Shown: positions 1 to 9,579, numbered from the stretch's first letter. The stretch is DNA of 64,000 bases from Candidatus Thorarchaeota archaeon (GCA_016933575.1 JAFGAR010000101.1:62001-126000); one strand, 5' to 3'. The notes: generated from the letters alone by a model not told the origin. Numbers and translations: made by a program.

Positions 1-179
1 CTTGAAGGTTTTAACAAACCTGAGAGTATTCTAACCGTTGTTGTCTTCCCTGCTCCATTAGGTCCTAGAAAACCAAATACACATCCTCTTTTAACTGAGA
101 GGTTCAAATTACTTAGTGCGATCACATTTCCAAAATTCTTTGAGAGCCCTTGTGTTTGAATAACAGAACCATCCGACAT
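1..179 (-). CDS. ABC transporter ATP-binding protein (N-terminal fragment, cut by window start)
   Basis: The reverse strand opens with an ATG at 179 followed by 59 codons without a stop, running off the left edge. The translation starts [17 protein letters not shown] and contains a perfect Walker A motif, [10 protein letters not shown], at about residues 43-52. That is the normal distance from the N-terminus for an ABC ATPase of the DrrA/CcmA-like exporter class. It would hydrolyse ATP on the cytoplasmic face of a membrane transporter. The permease, Walker B and signature motif lie outside the window, so the substrate cannot be guessed. It is divergent from the AlkD-like gene. Confidence 0.85.
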   Translation of the reverse strand, partial: MSDGSVIQTQGLSKNFGNVIALSNLNLSVKRGCVFGFLGPNGAGKTTTVRILSGLLKPS

Positions 180-260
180 CTAACCAACCCCTGATTGTTT
201 GATTATTAATTGCTTTAAAGATTTTATAAAAACGCATTCGGACATTCTTGTTTCATCACA

Positions 261-270
261 ATTATATTCA
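261..270 (+). promoter_or_regulatory. TATA box of the AlkD-like gene
   Basis: The motif attatattca lies 21-30 bp before the ATG at 291, the archaeal TATA distance for an essentially leaderless transcript. This favours ATG 291 over the upstream in-frame TTG at 282. Confidence 0.45.
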
Positions 271-290
271 ACCAATGCACATTGCCTATT

Positions 291-974
291 ATGGTTCATG
301 CTATCAGTAATACAATTCATCAAGATCTGATTGCTCATAGCAATCCTATACGTAAGGAGAAGATTGCGGAATATCTGAAGACCTCCTCTTTGGGTTTCAT
401 TGGTGTTGAATTGCCTGACATACATTTGATGGTGAATACACATATCAAAGGTCTGAAGATTGATGACTTACCTTCCTTGATGGATGCACTTTGGAGTATC
501 AAGACCTTCGAGACTCGCGTGGCAGCAATTGATGTCTTGAAAGTGTATGCAAAAAAAGGCGATGTTGCAATAGCCCTAAAGATTGCTGACCGGTGGGTTG
601 AAGATGCTGATACCTGGGGGGTTACGGATCCTCTCTGTTCTCCAACAATTGGGATACTTCTTCTCCGGGACCCTAAAGTTGTTGACACCTTGAAGTCGTG
701 GAGAACTTCTGAGAACTTCTGGAAACGTCGTTGTTCACTACTACCATATCTATACCTTACATTGAAGACGCAATATAGACCAGAATATAGTAAGAAGATA
801 CTTGAAGCTGTGACCCCACACATCTCTGATGAGGAGTTTTTTGTTGGAAAGGCAGCAGGATGGGTGCTTAGAGAACTCAGCAAGAGAGACCCTGAATTGA
901 TACAGGAGTATTTTAAGAGTCATGGTAAAAGGATGACGAAACTAGTAATTAGAGAAGGTTCAAAGAAGCTCTAA
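291..974 (+). CDS. AlkD-like DNA alkylation repair protein (HEAT-like repeats)
   Basis: The protein is about 227 residues, nearly all alpha-helical, in the arrangement of the DNA alkylation repair (AlkD/COG4912) family. That family uses HEAT-like helical repeats to excise positively charged alkylated purines such as 3-methyladenine or 7-methylguanine. Seen features are the N-terminal helical start, a middle stretch with the family-like WGVTDPLCSPTIG segment, and WVLRELSKRDP near the C-terminus, which resembles the family's closing helix. I assign it on overall pattern rather than a proven catalytic residue. A TTG at 282 is in frame, but the ATG at 291 fits the TATA box. A second alkyl-base glycosylase-type gene lies 0.8 kb downstream. 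Confidence 0.75.
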   Translation: MVHAISNTIHQDLIAHSNPIRKEKIAEYLKTSSLGFIGVELPDIHLMVNTHIKGLKIDDLPSLMDALWSIKTFETRVAAIDVLKVYAKKGDVAIALKIADRWVEDADTWGVTDPLCSPTIGILLLRDPKVVDTLKSWRTSENFWKRRCSLLPYLYLTLKTQYRPEYSKKILEAVTPHISDEEFFVGKAAGWVLRELSKRDPELIQEYFKSHGKRMTKLVIREGSKKL

Positions 975-978
975 GACT

Positions 979-1611
979 CTAGTATATCTCTCCCTTTTCC
1001 ATAGCCTCTAAGAATTTCACGCGATTCTCTTCAGATACCGTATTGAGTATGCAGCCAAAATTGGGACAGTGTGAACAACTCCAGTGTCGGAGTGTAACAA
1101 AGAACGAAATAGCCAACACTAGTTGGATGACTACAAATTCCCATCTATCCAATAGGTAGAATATTGGTGCTAGAACAAAGAATCCAGCGAAGAATGCGAA
1201 GGTCGCTTGGCCTGCTCGACTTATCTTGCCTGGTTTATACTTGAACCATTTTGGACTAGCCCAATTTGCCAGACAATAGAACCGATTCTCATTTCCGTGC
1301 TCTTTGCCAGAGTATTCATAGCATGGGCAATGACGACACAGAACATACCATTCTAGACCCCCAGCAAAGAAGAGCATACTGATAATGAAGATGACTAGAA
1401 TCATCAACATACTCTCAGTGAGTACAAATGATCCTAATCCAAAGAATGATCCAATATCAAAGCTCAATCCAAAGTAGCTCACCGAAGATCCTATCATCCC
1501 AATTGCGCCAACTATCATCGGTGAAAAACCTAGTATCATAAACCATCGAGCATCGTTGAAATGATATCTTGCAACCACATCAAAATGCATCTTTTCCTTC
1601 TTCTCAGTCAT
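979..1611 (-). CDS. Four-TM membrane protein with conserved-looking Cys clusters, unknown function
   Basis: This 210-residue protein is not recognised. It has two hydrophobic segments in the N-terminal half (around residues 22-50 and 62-88). A Cys-rich loop follows, with C-x2-C-x-C in CRHCPC and then a single Cys in FYCLANW. Two further hydrophobic segments come next, and then a second Cys set in SCSHCPNFGC near residue 190. The two Cys groups, separated by TM helices, could bind a metal or an Fe-S cluster at one membrane face. It is convergent with the AlkD-like gene with only 4 bp between the stops, and divergent from the YcaQ-like gene. Confidence 0.6.
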   Translation of the reverse strand: MTEKKEKMHFDVVARYHFNDARWFMILGFSPMIVGAIGMIGSSVSYFGLSFDIGSFFGLGSFVLTESMLMILVIFIISMLFFAGGLEWYVLCRHCPCYEYSGKEHGNENRFYCLANWASPKWFKYKPGKISRAGQATFAFFAGFFVLAPIFYLLDRWEFVVIQLVLAISFFVTLRHWSCSHCPNFGCILNTVSEENRVKFLEAMEKGEIY

Positions 1612-1731
1612 ATTTGTCCCTTCTGTATAGAAGTGAAATCAAGGACCAATATAAGTAAAATCTTTCAGAAAACAATCTTCTATGCAATGAAACAGCACTG
1701 CTTGGTTTTAGACAACCTTGAAACTCATATT

Positions 1732-1772
1732 GGCGTTTCCAGCTCAATGGCAGAGAGAGAAACGCCCTTAAG
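1732..1772 (+). promoter_or_regulatory. 8-bp inverted repeat abutting a TATA-like box before the YcaQ-like gene
   Basis: GGCGTTTC (1732-1739) and its reverse complement GAAACGCC (1759-1766) are separated by 19 bp. They are followed at once by cttaaga, a TATA-like element about 25 bp before the ATG at 1795. An inverted repeat touching the TATA box is a plausible repressor site. The function is inferred. Confidence 0.35.
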
Positions 1773-1794
1773 ATGAGCCACCTACTCTCTCTTC

Positions 1795-3027
1795 ATGATC
1801 GAGGTCTCTCCTGAGCAGGCTCGCTTTTTCATGTTAGATGTTCAAGGATTGAGAACTGAGAAACCATGCAATTCTGTAAAAGAGGTTGCACAGAGAATTC
1901 ATAGTATACAGGTGGATACAATATCCGTTGTTTCGCGCAGTCACAATCTCATTACATTTAATCGTTTCAAAGACTACAAGGATGGATCAATCTGGGAGTA
2001 TCAGAAGAACGGTGAGCTCTTTGAGTACTGGTCTCACTCGATGTGTTTGATGCCAATCGAGACCTATCCATTATCAGCTTGGCGCAAGACCTTCTATCAG
2101 GAAGAGATGTGGAGTTCATTCCGAAAGTGGAGCATCGAAAACGAAGATATCATCAAGCAAATTCTACAAAAAGTCAAAGATGATGGCGAGGTAAACAGCG
2201 CATCTCTTGGAGAAAAGAAATCGAAACCATCTTCCGGTTGGTGGGACTGGAAAGTTGAAAAACGCGCACTTGAGTATCTCTTCTACATAGGAGAACTCAT
2301 GGTAGCTTATCGCCAGGGATTCCAAAAATACTATGATATTCCTGAACGAGTTCTCCCAGCTGGAATTGATACTCAACCCTTAACCGATGATGAAGCTGCG
2401 GAGTACATCGTCAATAGTACACTAGGTTCACTTGGTCTTGGGACGCATCAGGATATTAGATCATATCATGGAAGCATGCCCGCGAAGAAGCTTTGGAACA
2501 ATAAGAAGGATAGAATCGAGGCGTATTTGGATACTCTAGTCAAAGAGGGGGAACTAGAGGAAGTTCATGTTGCCGGGTTAAAAGATCGTTATTACATGCT
2601 TGCATCAAATGGTGATAGACTACACCTTGACCCAAGCCTATCCGATGAGTCTCCAGTCAAGATTCTGAGTCCCTTCGACAATGTCATGCGTGAACGACAT
2701 CTACCAAAACGAGTCTGGGATTTTGATTACACCATCGAATGCTATGTTCCTCCAGCAAAACGCATCTATGGGTACTTTGTCCTTCCCATCCTAGATGGAA
2801 TCGATCTTGCTGGAAGATTGGATGCAAAGGCACACCGCAAAGAGAAGCAACTCGAAGTCAAGTCGATCTACCTTGAGAAGGAAGCAATAAAATCTAAGGC
2901 TGGATTAGAACGACTGAAATCTGGTCTCATTGCATTCCAGCGATTTCATGAATGTGATGCTATCTCAGTTGGGAAGGTCTCACCGCGTAATATGACCAAG
3001 CAAGTTCGTGCGATTCTAGAGGACTAG
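1795..3027 (+). CDS. YcaQ/AlkZ-family winged-helix DNA glycosylase (HTH_42)
   Basis: The 410-residue length and sequence match the YcaQ/AlkZ (COG3214, HTH_42) family of tandem winged-helix DNA glycosylases, which remove bulky N-alkyl adducts and open interstrand crosslinks. The segment around residues 35-50 carries the catalytic-site signature Q39-V40-D41 (the Q-hydrophobic-D form typical of the AlkX/YcaQ branch), followed by the family-typical RSHNL. Further family features are YWSHSMCLMPIE near residue 77 and SPFDNVMRER near residue 293. The start ATG sits just after a TATA-like box, suggesting a leaderless message. Together with the AlkD-like gene it forms an alkylation-repair neighbourhood. 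Confidence 0.88.
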   Translation: MIEVSPEQARFFMLDVQGLRTEKPCNSVKEVAQRIHSIQVDTISVVSRSHNLITFNRFKDYKDGSIWEYQKNGELFEYWSHSMCLMPIETYPLSAWRKTFYQEEMWSSFRKWSIENEDIIKQILQKVKDDGEVNSASLGEKKSKPSSGWWDWKVEKRALEYLFYIGELMVAYRQGFQKYYDIPERVLPAGIDTQPLTDDEAAEYIVNSTLGSLGLGTHQDIRSYHGSMPAKKLWNNKKDRIEAYLDTLVKEGELEEVHVAGLKDRYYMLASNGDRLHLDPSLSDESPVKILSPFDNVMRERHLPKRVWDFDYTIECYVPPAKRIYGYFVLPILDGIDLAGRLDAKAHRKEKQLEVKSIYLEKEAIKSKAGLERLKSGLIAFQRFHECDAISVGKVSPRNMTKQVRAILED

Positions 3028-3150
3028 CTCTATCTTAATCACTAACCTTATTTACACGGTGACCAACATATATGAAGGGAACCAAAAAGGGAGGGTAAAT
3101 TAAGCCAAAAAATATACTTAGACTCGATAGACCCAGTGGAGCGCGCAACT

Positions 3151-3738
3151 ATGAAGGATCAAGACGATGGCAGCAAAATAATGAAAGCTGTCCTTATTGG
3201 AGACGGAGCTGTTGGGAAGACAAGCATTCGTCGTAACTATTTGGGGGAAGATTTCACTGAGGGACATATCGCTACTATTGGTGTAGATTTAGCTACTAAA
3301 CGTGTTCTCTTTGATCAAGAAGTCGTGAAATTTATTATTTGGGATCTTGCAGGTCAACCGACATTTGAAAAGGTTCGTGGCCATTACTATGCTGGATGTA
3401 ATGGAATCCTCCTAGTCTATTCGGTCACAGATCGTGATTCTTTCGATAATGCATCAAAATGGCTTGTTGAGGCATTCAAGAACATGGGACCTCTTCCGCC
3501 CACGATAATAATTGGCAACAAGACCGACCTCCGGCATTCATATGACAAGAAAAAATACGTTACAACGGAGGAAGGTCAGAAATTCACGGAGTACTTCATT
3601 GAGAAGCTTGGCGTTCCTGCTGTATTCCACGAAACGAGTGCAAAGACCGGTACCGGAATTCAAGATGCATTTACACAACTGCTGCAAATGATGAGTGACG
3701 AAGAAGAGAAGAAAGAGAGCGAGCACTTCATTGGCTGA
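3151..3738 (+). CDS. Ras/Rab-like small GTPase
   Basis: A 195-residue small GTPase with every G motif: G1 GDGAVGKTS (residues 17-25), G2 Thr in ATIGVD, G3 WDLAGQ, G4 NKTD and G5 ETSAKTG. It is a molecular switch cycling between GTP and GDP. The Gln after DxxG that helps hydrolysis is present. There is no C-terminal cysteine for prenylation; the tail is acidic (DEEEKKESEHFIG), so membrane attachment of the eukaryotic Rab kind is not evident. A GTG at 3136 is in frame, but GGAG nine bases before ATG 3151 supports the later start. Eukaryote-like GTPases of this kind are characteristic of Asgard archaea. No obvious regulator lies beside it. Confidence 0.93.
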   Translation: MKDQDDGSKIMKAVLIGDGAVGKTSIRRNYLGEDFTEGHIATIGVDLATKRVLFDQEVVKFIIWDLAGQPTFEKVRGHYYAGCNGILLVYSVTDRDSFDNASKWLVEAFKNMGPLPPTIIIGNKTDLRHSYDKKKYVTTEEGQKFTEYFIEKLGVPAVFHETSAKTGTGIQDAFTQLLQMMSDEEEKKESEHFIG

Positions 3739-3768
3739 GCTTCGCGTTCGTTTAACTGCATCTTAGAG

Positions 3769-3776
3769 TTTATAAG
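3769..3776 (+). promoter_or_regulatory. TATA box of the copper ATPase gene
   Basis: tttataag lies 27-34 bp before ATG 3803, predicting transcription from about the start codon itself. This supports that start over the internal ATG at 3872. Confidence 0.5.
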
Positions 3777-3802
3777 AGCAATTTACTACTTAACTATAGT
3801 TC

Positions 3803-6466
3803 ATGAGAAGTGAATGGGAACAGTGTATCATCTTGAGTATACAGGAACGGAAAGATACAGGTCAAAAAAGGATGTCTATGCGAATTGAGGGGATGCACTG
3901 TGCATCATGCGTAGCTACAATAGAGAAGTCTTTGTTGAATCAAGATGGTGTCATTAAGGCCTCTGTAAGTCTCCTTGATGAGAAAGCTGTTATTGAATAT
4001 GATATCGATAAGGTAAATCGAACACTGCTAGAGAAAGCTGTCGAATCCACGGGATATCGAGCTTTACGTTCTGCCATAAGCTTCACCCTGGATCCAAAAC
4101 CTGACTTAAAAGGATGGGATGAGATTGCCTCAGCGATTCGAAATCTCGATGGAATAATTGAAGTCAGAACGTATCCAAATACTGGGAAACTGATTGTTGA
4201 ATACGATGAGGACCTTCTTACTCAGAAGATTGTGCGAAGGAAATTGGAATCCTTAGGACTTACAATCGAAGAGAGTTCAGCTTCTGGAGTAGACCGAGAA
4301 GTCCTTGCAAGGGAGAAAGAGATACGATACTACCGAAATCGATTCGTCTTCTCTTTGATTCTTACAATCCCAGTAGTTATTCTCATGTTTGGAGGAGCAC
4401 TTCTTCCTTCAACTTTTCCAGTAGATATTGTGATGTTTCTATTGACGACTCCAATTCAATTTATTGGAGGCTATCCATTCTATAAGGCCAGCTTCAGGGG
4501 ACTAGTGCATCGTACCACAAATATGGACACCCTTGTCATGTTGGGTACTAGTGTTGCCTATTTCTACTCAGTGGCTGCTACATTCTTTCTAACTGGTTAC
4601 ACATCCTTCTTTGATACCTCTGCATTGTTGATAACATTCATTCTCCTAGGACGGTGGTTAGAATCATTTGCAAAGGGACGAACATCTAATGCAATCCGGA
4701 GCTTAATGGATCTTCAAGCAAGCATTGCCACAGTCATAAGGGATGAAGAAGAGATAGTAATTCCAGCAGAAGACGTTGAGGTCAATGATGTCGTATTGAT
4801 TAAACCAGGTGAGAAGATACCTGTCGATGGAGAAGTAATAGATGGTAGTTCATCAGTAGACGAGTCTATGATCACTGGAGAATCTATTCCAGTCTCAAAA
4901 TCCATTGGTGACTCCGTCATCGGAGCAACTATTAACAAGAACGGTCTTCTGAAAATCAAAGCTACTAAGGTCGGCAGAGACACCGCACTCTCTCAAATAG
5001 TACAACTTGTAGAGGAAGCTCAGACACAAAAACCTCCAATTCAACGACGGGCTGATGCAATTGCAGAAGTCTTTGTTCCGTTTGTGCTTGCCATTGGTCT
5101 AATCACATTTCTTGCTTGGACTTTCTTTGGCGGTGTTACATGGGATGTATCCTTACGATTCGCGACAGCAGTAATTGTTGCTGCTTGCCCATGTGCACTG
5201 GGTCTTGCAACGCCAACAGCTATCATGGTCGGTCTTGGAAAGGGTGCGCAGCATGGAATCCTGATTAAAACAGGTGTTGGTCTGGAGACCATTCCAACTG
5301 TCGACACAATCGTTTTTGATAAAACTGGAACTCTTACGATTGGTCACCCAGTCGTCACTGATTTCATTACAGCACCTGGCATAAGCGAGGATGAAGCTCT
5401 AGCTCTGATTGCTTCCGTTGAAAAGGGAAGTGAACACCCGTTAGCAGAAGCAATTGTGCATTATGCAGAGGAACGGAATGTTCGTATTTTTGAATCAACG
5501 AATTTTATGGCAGAATCGGGTCTTGGAGTGAGAGCAAATGTAAACGGAATTCCAGTCCTTGTTGGAAATGGAAGATTCCTTGCTGAAAATTCTGTGGATT
5601 ACAAGGACTTAGCAACACATGCTCCAATACTTGAAGAACAAGCCAAAACAACTATCTTTGCAGCTTCAGGAAACAAAGCAATTGCCATCATAGCTATCTC
5701 TGATAAATTGAAAGAGAGTTCCATTCAAGCAATTCAGACTCTTAAAGAGATAGGGCTTGAAGTATGGATGATTACTGGAGATAAGATACTTACAGCAAAA
5801 GCTATTGCAGATAAATTGGAAATTAAAAACATTTTAGCGGAAGTTCTACCTCAAGATAAAGCCGCGAAGGTCAAAGAGCTACAAAATAGCAACAAGATAG
5901 TCGCATTTGTTGGTGATGGGATAAATGATGCCCCAGCACTTGCTCAGGCCGACGTTGGTATCGCCCTTGGGTCTGGAACTGACGTTTCTGTAGAGACTGG
6001 TGATATTGTCCTTGTAAAGGATGACTTGACTGATGTGATATCAGGGATTCAACTTGGAAAGAAAACTGTATCCAAGATAAAGCAGGGATTCTTTTGGGCT
6101 TTAATCTACAACATGATTCTGCTGCCAATTGCGGCTGGTGTTTTCTATCCCTTTACGCATATCGCGCTTCAGCCTGAATTTGCTGGTCTTGCCATGGCGC
6201 TCTCAAGTGTAAGTGTTGTTTCGAGTGCTTTACTTCTTAATCGATTTGACATCCAGAAACCCGGAAAAACTTCCAGTGAATCGTTGCGTGTAGAGAGTGC
6301 TCCCAGAATGGCCATAGATCCGATTTGCAAGATGGATGTTGATATAGCCTCTGCTTCATTGTTTAGTGACTACAACGAAAAGCGATACTATTTCTGCAAT
6401 CCCTATTGCAAAGAGACTTTTGATGCAGATCCCGCGAAGTATCAAGATCAAGATTTTCGTGACTAA
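3803..6466 (+). CDS. copA: Copper-exporting P1B-type ATPase with C-terminal YHS/TRASH domain
   Basis: An 887-residue heavy-metal P-type ATPase that pumps Cu(I), or a similar soft metal, out of the cytoplasm. Domains in order: an HMA metal-binding domain with GMHCASC (Cys33, Cys36); a second HMA-shaped domain (about 100-160) with no CxxC pair, so probably unable to bind metal; TM helices; an actuator domain with TGES; the membrane CPC motif (462-464); the phosphorylation site DKTGT (Asp506); SEHPLAEA for ATP binding; and GDGIND (704-709). A C-terminal YHS/TRASH-like domain begins near residue 836 (DPICKMDV and [11 protein letters not shown]). The stop overlaps the stop of the convergent gene. 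An internal ATG at 3872 would trim 23 residues. Confidence 0.95.
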   Translation: MRSEWEQCIILSIQERKDTGQKRMSMRIEGMHCASCVATIEKSLLNQDGVIKASVSLLDEKAVIEYDIDKVNRTLLEKAVESTGYRALRSAISFTLDPKPDLKGWDEIASAIRNLDGIIEVRTYPNTGKLIVEYDEDLLTQKIVRRKLESLGLTIEESSASGVDREVLAREKEIRYYRNRFVFSLILTIPVVILMFGGALLPSTFPVDIVMFLLTTPIQFIGGYPFYKASFRGLVHRTTNMDTLVMLGTSVAYFYSVAATFFLTGYTSFFDTSALLITFILLGRWLESFAKGRTSNAIRSLMDLQASIATVIRDEEEIVIPAEDVEVNDVVLIKPGEKIPVDGEVIDGSSSVDESMITGESIPVSKSIGDSVIGATINKNGLLKIKATKVGRDTALSQIVQLVEEAQTQKPPIQRRADAIAEVFVPFVLAIGLITFLAWTFFGGVTWDVSLRFATAVIVAACPCALGLATPTAIMVGLGKGAQHGILIKTGVGLETIPTVDTIVFDKTGTLTIGHPVVTDFITAPGISEDEALALIASVEKGSEHPLAEAIVHYAEERNVRIFESTNFMAESGLGVRANVNGIPVLVGNGRFLAENSVDYKDLATHAPILEEQAKTTIFAASGNKAIAIIAISDKLKESSIQAIQTLKEIGLEVWMITGDKILTAKAIADKLEIKNILAEVLPQDKAAKVKELQNSNKIVAFVGDGINDAPALAQADVGIALGSGTDVSVETGDIVLVKDDLTDVISGIQLGKKTVSKIKQGFFWALIYNMILLPIAAGVFYPFTHIALQPEFAGLAMALSSVSVVSSALLLNRFDIQKPGKTSSESLRVESAPRMAIDPICKMDVDIASASLFSDYNEKRYYFCNPYCKETFDADPAKYQDQDFRD

Positions 6467-6801
6467 TATTGCGAGTCATATCTACCTGTAGTAATCTCTC
6501 TAATCCGCTTCTCGAAAGTATTCTCAGCAGCGGACTCCGATCCCCAAGTGATACCAAATAGACCTTGCCCGCCTCCAGAAGCTATTACAGTGACTCTACT
6601 CATTCCTGACATTCCAGAAGATTCAAAGATGACAGTTATTGACTGATTACTACTTGTTCGTAAGACATATTCCTCGTGGACGAATATAGCGACAATCCTG
6701 TTTCCAGCTATCCACCTCTTTGAGAAAATCTTACTGTAATTTCTTCCTAGATAATCTAAAACCCGATTATCAAATTCACTATCAAATTCAACAACTTTCA
6801 A
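6463..6801 (-). CDS. Small conserved-looking protein of unknown function
   Basis: A 112-residue protein with no family I can name. The N-terminal half reads as helix then beta strands. The second half has [19 protein letters not shown], a glycine-rich loop, followed by [18 protein letters not shown], a terminal helix. The alternating hydrophobic strands and one closing helix suggest a small alpha/beta fold. Its last codons overlap the copA stop on the other strand. DUF6054 came to mind but I cannot support it from motifs. Confidence 0.5.
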   Translation of the reverse strand: MKVVEFDSEFDNRVLDYLGRNYSKIFSKRWIAGNRIVAIFVHEEYVLRTSSNQSITVIFESSGMSGMSRVTVIASGGGQGLFGITWGSESAAENTFEKRIREITTGRYDSQY

Positions 6802-6926
6802 AGGTTACATGCCTCGTTATCATGAAACTGATTTACCTTTTCCTGAAGGCTTATGGATATTTTCTCAATCCATAGGAAATTACTTGAGCAAGTTCTGAAG
6901 ATTATATTATTGGGACGTGTATCGAA

Positions 6927-7361
6927 GTGAGTGTGATTGAGCGGACCATCGTTCGATTTGCTGAACCTCAGGATCTTGAGTGGTGTGTCGTAGAAGATGA
7001 TTCTGTGACTGAACAGGTAACCCGTAACAAGATTGTCAATGATGAGATCATTGTAGGTGAGATTGACGGTCAACTTATTGGCTATGTTCGATTAGAATAT
7101 CTCTGGTCAAAGATAGCTTACATCGGGATGCTATTTGTTGAAGAGGCTTACCGTAGAGCAGGCGTAGGTCGGAAGATGCTAAATTTCCTTGAAAACCATC
7201 TTAAAGAATACGGTCACGACGTGTTTTACAGCTCTTCACAAGCAGATGAACCTGAAGCTCAGGCATGGCATCGAGGAAATGGATTCACTGAATGTGGAAT
7301 GATTAATGGACTTAATGAGGGTGGCATTGGTGAGGTCTTCTTCAGGAAGTTTCTTGCTTAG
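6927..7361 (+). CDS. GNAT family N-acetyltransferase
   Basis: A 144-residue GNAT fold. It has the beta4 strand and motif A (AYIGMLFVEEAYRRAGVGRKML, in which RRAGVG binds the acetyl-CoA pyrophosphate) and a C-terminal AWHRGNGF typical of motif B (x-W/Y-x-x-x-GF). It would transfer an acetyl group from acetyl-CoA to an unknown amine. Initiation is on GTG at 6927, or GTG at 6933. A TATA-like attatattat at 6901-6910 lies just upstream, so the message is nearly leaderless. Confidence 0.87.
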   Translation: MSVIERTIVRFAEPQDLEWCVVEDDSVTEQVTRNKIVNDEIIVGEIDGQLIGYVRLEYLWSKIAYIGMLFVEEAYRRAGVGRKMLNFLENHLKEYGHDVFYSSSQADEPEAQAWHRGNGFTECGMINGLNEGGIGEVFFRKFLA

Positions 7362-7583
7362 AAACAAGTATCTCATTTGTGAGAACGATTGCATATGACT
7401 TCCGATTGAGTAGTAGCTTGACATGTTCTTGTTTCCAGATAATAGAGCCCAAATGCAGTAAACACAGGCTGAAACAAAATAAAGTCTGCATCAAAAGTAC
7501 TTATCAAAATACTCTCAAATTGCATTTGGTGGGCGCAGAAGAGAACTAGTAAAATATGTTCCTTAATTACAAATAAAGAAGTC

Positions 7584-7616
7584 AGTGGCTGCTAGGTCTT
7601 GTAACCTAGAGCCACT
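7584..7616 (-). terminator. Hairpin downstream of the polytopic membrane gene
   Basis: AGTGGCT-gc-TAGGT, a 6-nt loop, then ACCTA-g-AGCCACT, making a 12-bp interrupted stem just past the minus-strand stop at 7628. It is a likely 3' end structure. The rest of the gap 7362-7627 holds no gene I can support. Confidence 0.5.
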
Positions 7617-7627
7617 TCACTTTAGAT

Positions 7628-9049
7628 TCACTGCTTGTTTCTTTCCAATCTACCAGTGATAGAGAGCCAAAATACTAGGAAGGAGACTACAACGAGACCA
7701 TATCCTGGATCTAGGAATGGAAATTCCAATAAGAGAAGCGGAAATCGGATCAGAATATAGAGAAGCAAACCAATCGCCATTCCCAAAGGTCTTGACCTTC
7801 CTGGAGTTCCTGCCCTCTTCATTCTTCTCCAAGTTATCGAGAACATAATTACCGGAAGGAAGAATAACAGCATGACAAGGCCTCCAAGATACCAATAGTT
7901 GAGAAATGCAACACTCACAGGGTCTGGATACGACTGAACCATCAGGAGAATTGTAGGAACATAGATTATCACAGGTATAGAAGCTGCAGTACGATATCCT
8001 GCAGCAAGGAATGCAACTGCTGTGAAAACAATCAACGCAAATGACGATGCTACAAGATCAAAATAGACTCCAGTGACAGTTGTAAACAGGCCAATATTTC
8101 CAAACATTCCAATCATTTGACCTGCTGCAAATGAAGCAAATATTATCATTAGCATAGCTGTTGGTAGTTGTTTTGTTTCTCTCCATCTTCCAAATGTATA
8201 AGCTGCAGTACCAGCCGCAAGCATGATAGCAAAGGCTCCCATTATCCCTGTCACAAAGATGCCGATGTCTGTGTATACTCCCGTTGTTACTAGACTAATA
8301 ACAAGGAATAATGGCCCTGCAAAACTTGCTCCATATCCAAATAGTTCTGCAGAAATTTTCTGGTCGGGTCGTAAGAAAGCAAATGAAATCATAGCCGGTC
8401 CCATCATGGCAAATACGGAAATCACCAGTATAATTTCAATTGGAATGATAGAAAATAGACGTGGTACTGCAAGAACCTGTACAATCATCGCATAACCCAA
8501 AGCCAGGCTTGTGCTTCTTTTTGTGTCATAGGCTATCCATGAAAAGAGCGTAGCATTGGCTGCAAGAAGAATCATGGACAGGATATTTCCGAAATTGATA
8601 AGGTATTCAGCCACATTACTTACTCTAGAACTGCCAATAGTAATCACTGCATTAAACCATAAGATGTACGCGAGTAGAATCATCACAATCATGAATACGA
8701 AGAGTGCTCGTTGTTTGAGGATCAAAGTTGCTGAGATTGTGAGAAAGACTAATTCGATTAATGTAAAGATATAGAATATCGAGTAATTGTTCAGATAATC
8801 GTTGTATAATGCGATATTTGAATCAGCAAGCCATATGGAAATATTTCCATTTAGCACAAAATAAGTAAGTACAACCCCAATACCGAAAATAATCAGTCCG
8901 ATTGCAAAGATGTACAATGGTCTGAATGCTTTCTTGATTTCAGGGTCTGGAGATGCCGCTGACCTCTTGCGGCTGTAGTTGATGATGGTTCCTGCTGCAA
9001 CGAATGTTGCTAATCCAAGAAACAAATAGGCAATCTCATAGATTTCCAT
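7628..9049 (-). CDS. Polytopic (about 14-TM) membrane protein linked to a Roadblock/longin gene
   Basis: A 473-residue protein that is nearly all hydrophobic, with roughly 13-14 transmembrane stretches separated by short polar loops (for example NYSRKRSAASPDPEIKK after TM1 and RWRETKQLP in the middle). No transporter signature that I recognise is present. It starts only 12 bp after the stop of the Roadblock/longin-like gene on the same strand, so the two are surely cotranscribed. It ends before a stem-loop. The linkage suggests it is the membrane platform or partner of the small-GTPase/Roadblock system upstream; that is inference. It may alternatively be an unrelated permease. Confidence 0.7.
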   Translation of the reverse strand: MEIYEIAYLFLGLATFVAAGTIINYSRKRSAASPDPEIKKAFRPLYIFAIGLIIFGIGVVLTYFVLNGNISIWLADSNIALYNDYLNNYSIFYIFTLIELVFLTISATLILKQRALFVFMIVMILLAYILWFNAVITIGSSRVSNVAEYLINFGNILSMILLAANATLFSWIAYDTKRSTSLALGYAMIVQVLAVPRLFSIIPIEIILVISVFAMMGPAMISFAFLRPDQKISAELFGYGASFAGPLFLVISLVTTGVYTDIGIFVTGIMGAFAIMLAAGTAAYTFGRWRETKQLPTAMLMIIFASFAAGQMIGMFGNIGLFTTVTGVYFDLVASSFALIVFTAVAFLAAGYRTAASIPVIIYVPTILLMVQSYPDPVSVAFLNYWYLGGLVMLLFFLPVIMFSITWRRMKRAGTPGRSRPLGMAIGLLLYILIRFPLLLLEFPFLDPGYGLVVVSFLVFWLSITGRLERNKQ

Positions 9050-9061
9050 TCATTTGGCCTC

Positions 9062-9496
9062 CTAGAAAACTTTCTTCCCCCATTCCTTCGCAGCTGAACT
9101 AGTTTCATTTGTCCAACCACGAATTCCACTTCGTACTTTTTCAATCTCCTCAGGACTACTCTCACGAGTTATCATTTCAGCTATTAGATTTAGAACACCA
9201 TCATCAATGTCGTCTCCTTGTTCGTTCACGAATTTAATGACAGCTCTGTTGTGTTCTTTAGCTCCTTTGTCATTGAATGCATGAAGGGTCACGACATAAT
9301 TTTCGCCAGCCTTTCCAATGAGTAATTTCAATTCTCCAAATTGAAGCTCGTTTATTTCGTTTCCAGAAATTTTCTTAATGAACATCTGGAGTGCAGATAC
9401 AAAACCACCAAGTAGCGCTGAGTCTCCCTCAAGGTTTTCCCAGCCCATACTGGCTATTGTTTCGCCGGCGTCGTTGATTAGGAAGATACCGTACAT
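9062..9496 (-). CDS. Roadblock/longin-like domain protein
   Basis: A 144-residue protein with the alternating beta-beta-alpha-beta-beta-beta-alpha pattern of Roadblock/LC7 and longin folds. It opens with strand IFLINDAGETIAS, followed by the helix LLGGFVSALQMFIKKI, then strands ELKLLIGK and ENYVVTLHAF. The C-terminal helix is extended and ends WTNETSSAAKEWGKKVF. Such proteins act as GTPase regulators or scaffolds (MglB with MglA; Ragulator with Rag GTPases), and are abundant in Asgard archaea. A small GTPase is encoded two genes upstream on the same strand and a membrane protein 12 bp downstream. Whether it is strictly Roadblock or longin cannot be decided by eye. Confidence 0.75.
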   Translation of the reverse strand: MYGIFLINDAGETIASMGWENLEGDSALLGGFVSALQMFIKKISGNEINELQFGELKLLIGKAGENYVVTLHAFNDKGAKEHNRAVIKFVNEQGDDIDDGVLNLIAEMITRESSPEEIEKVRSGIRGWTNETSSAAKEWGKKVF

Positions 9497-9579
9497 TGTC
9501 GTTGATCCCCGCTTGTGATATGCTATTTGAAGTTACCATGATGCGGCAGACCATGGTAGTTCCGGCGTGAGAGGCTATT

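Noticed and set aside
335..883. 182-codon open frame on the minus strand inside the AlkD-like gene
   Set aside because: It is a shadow of the plus-strand gene; the translation is rich in Ser/Thr without domain features, while the plus frame fits a known family and a TATA box.
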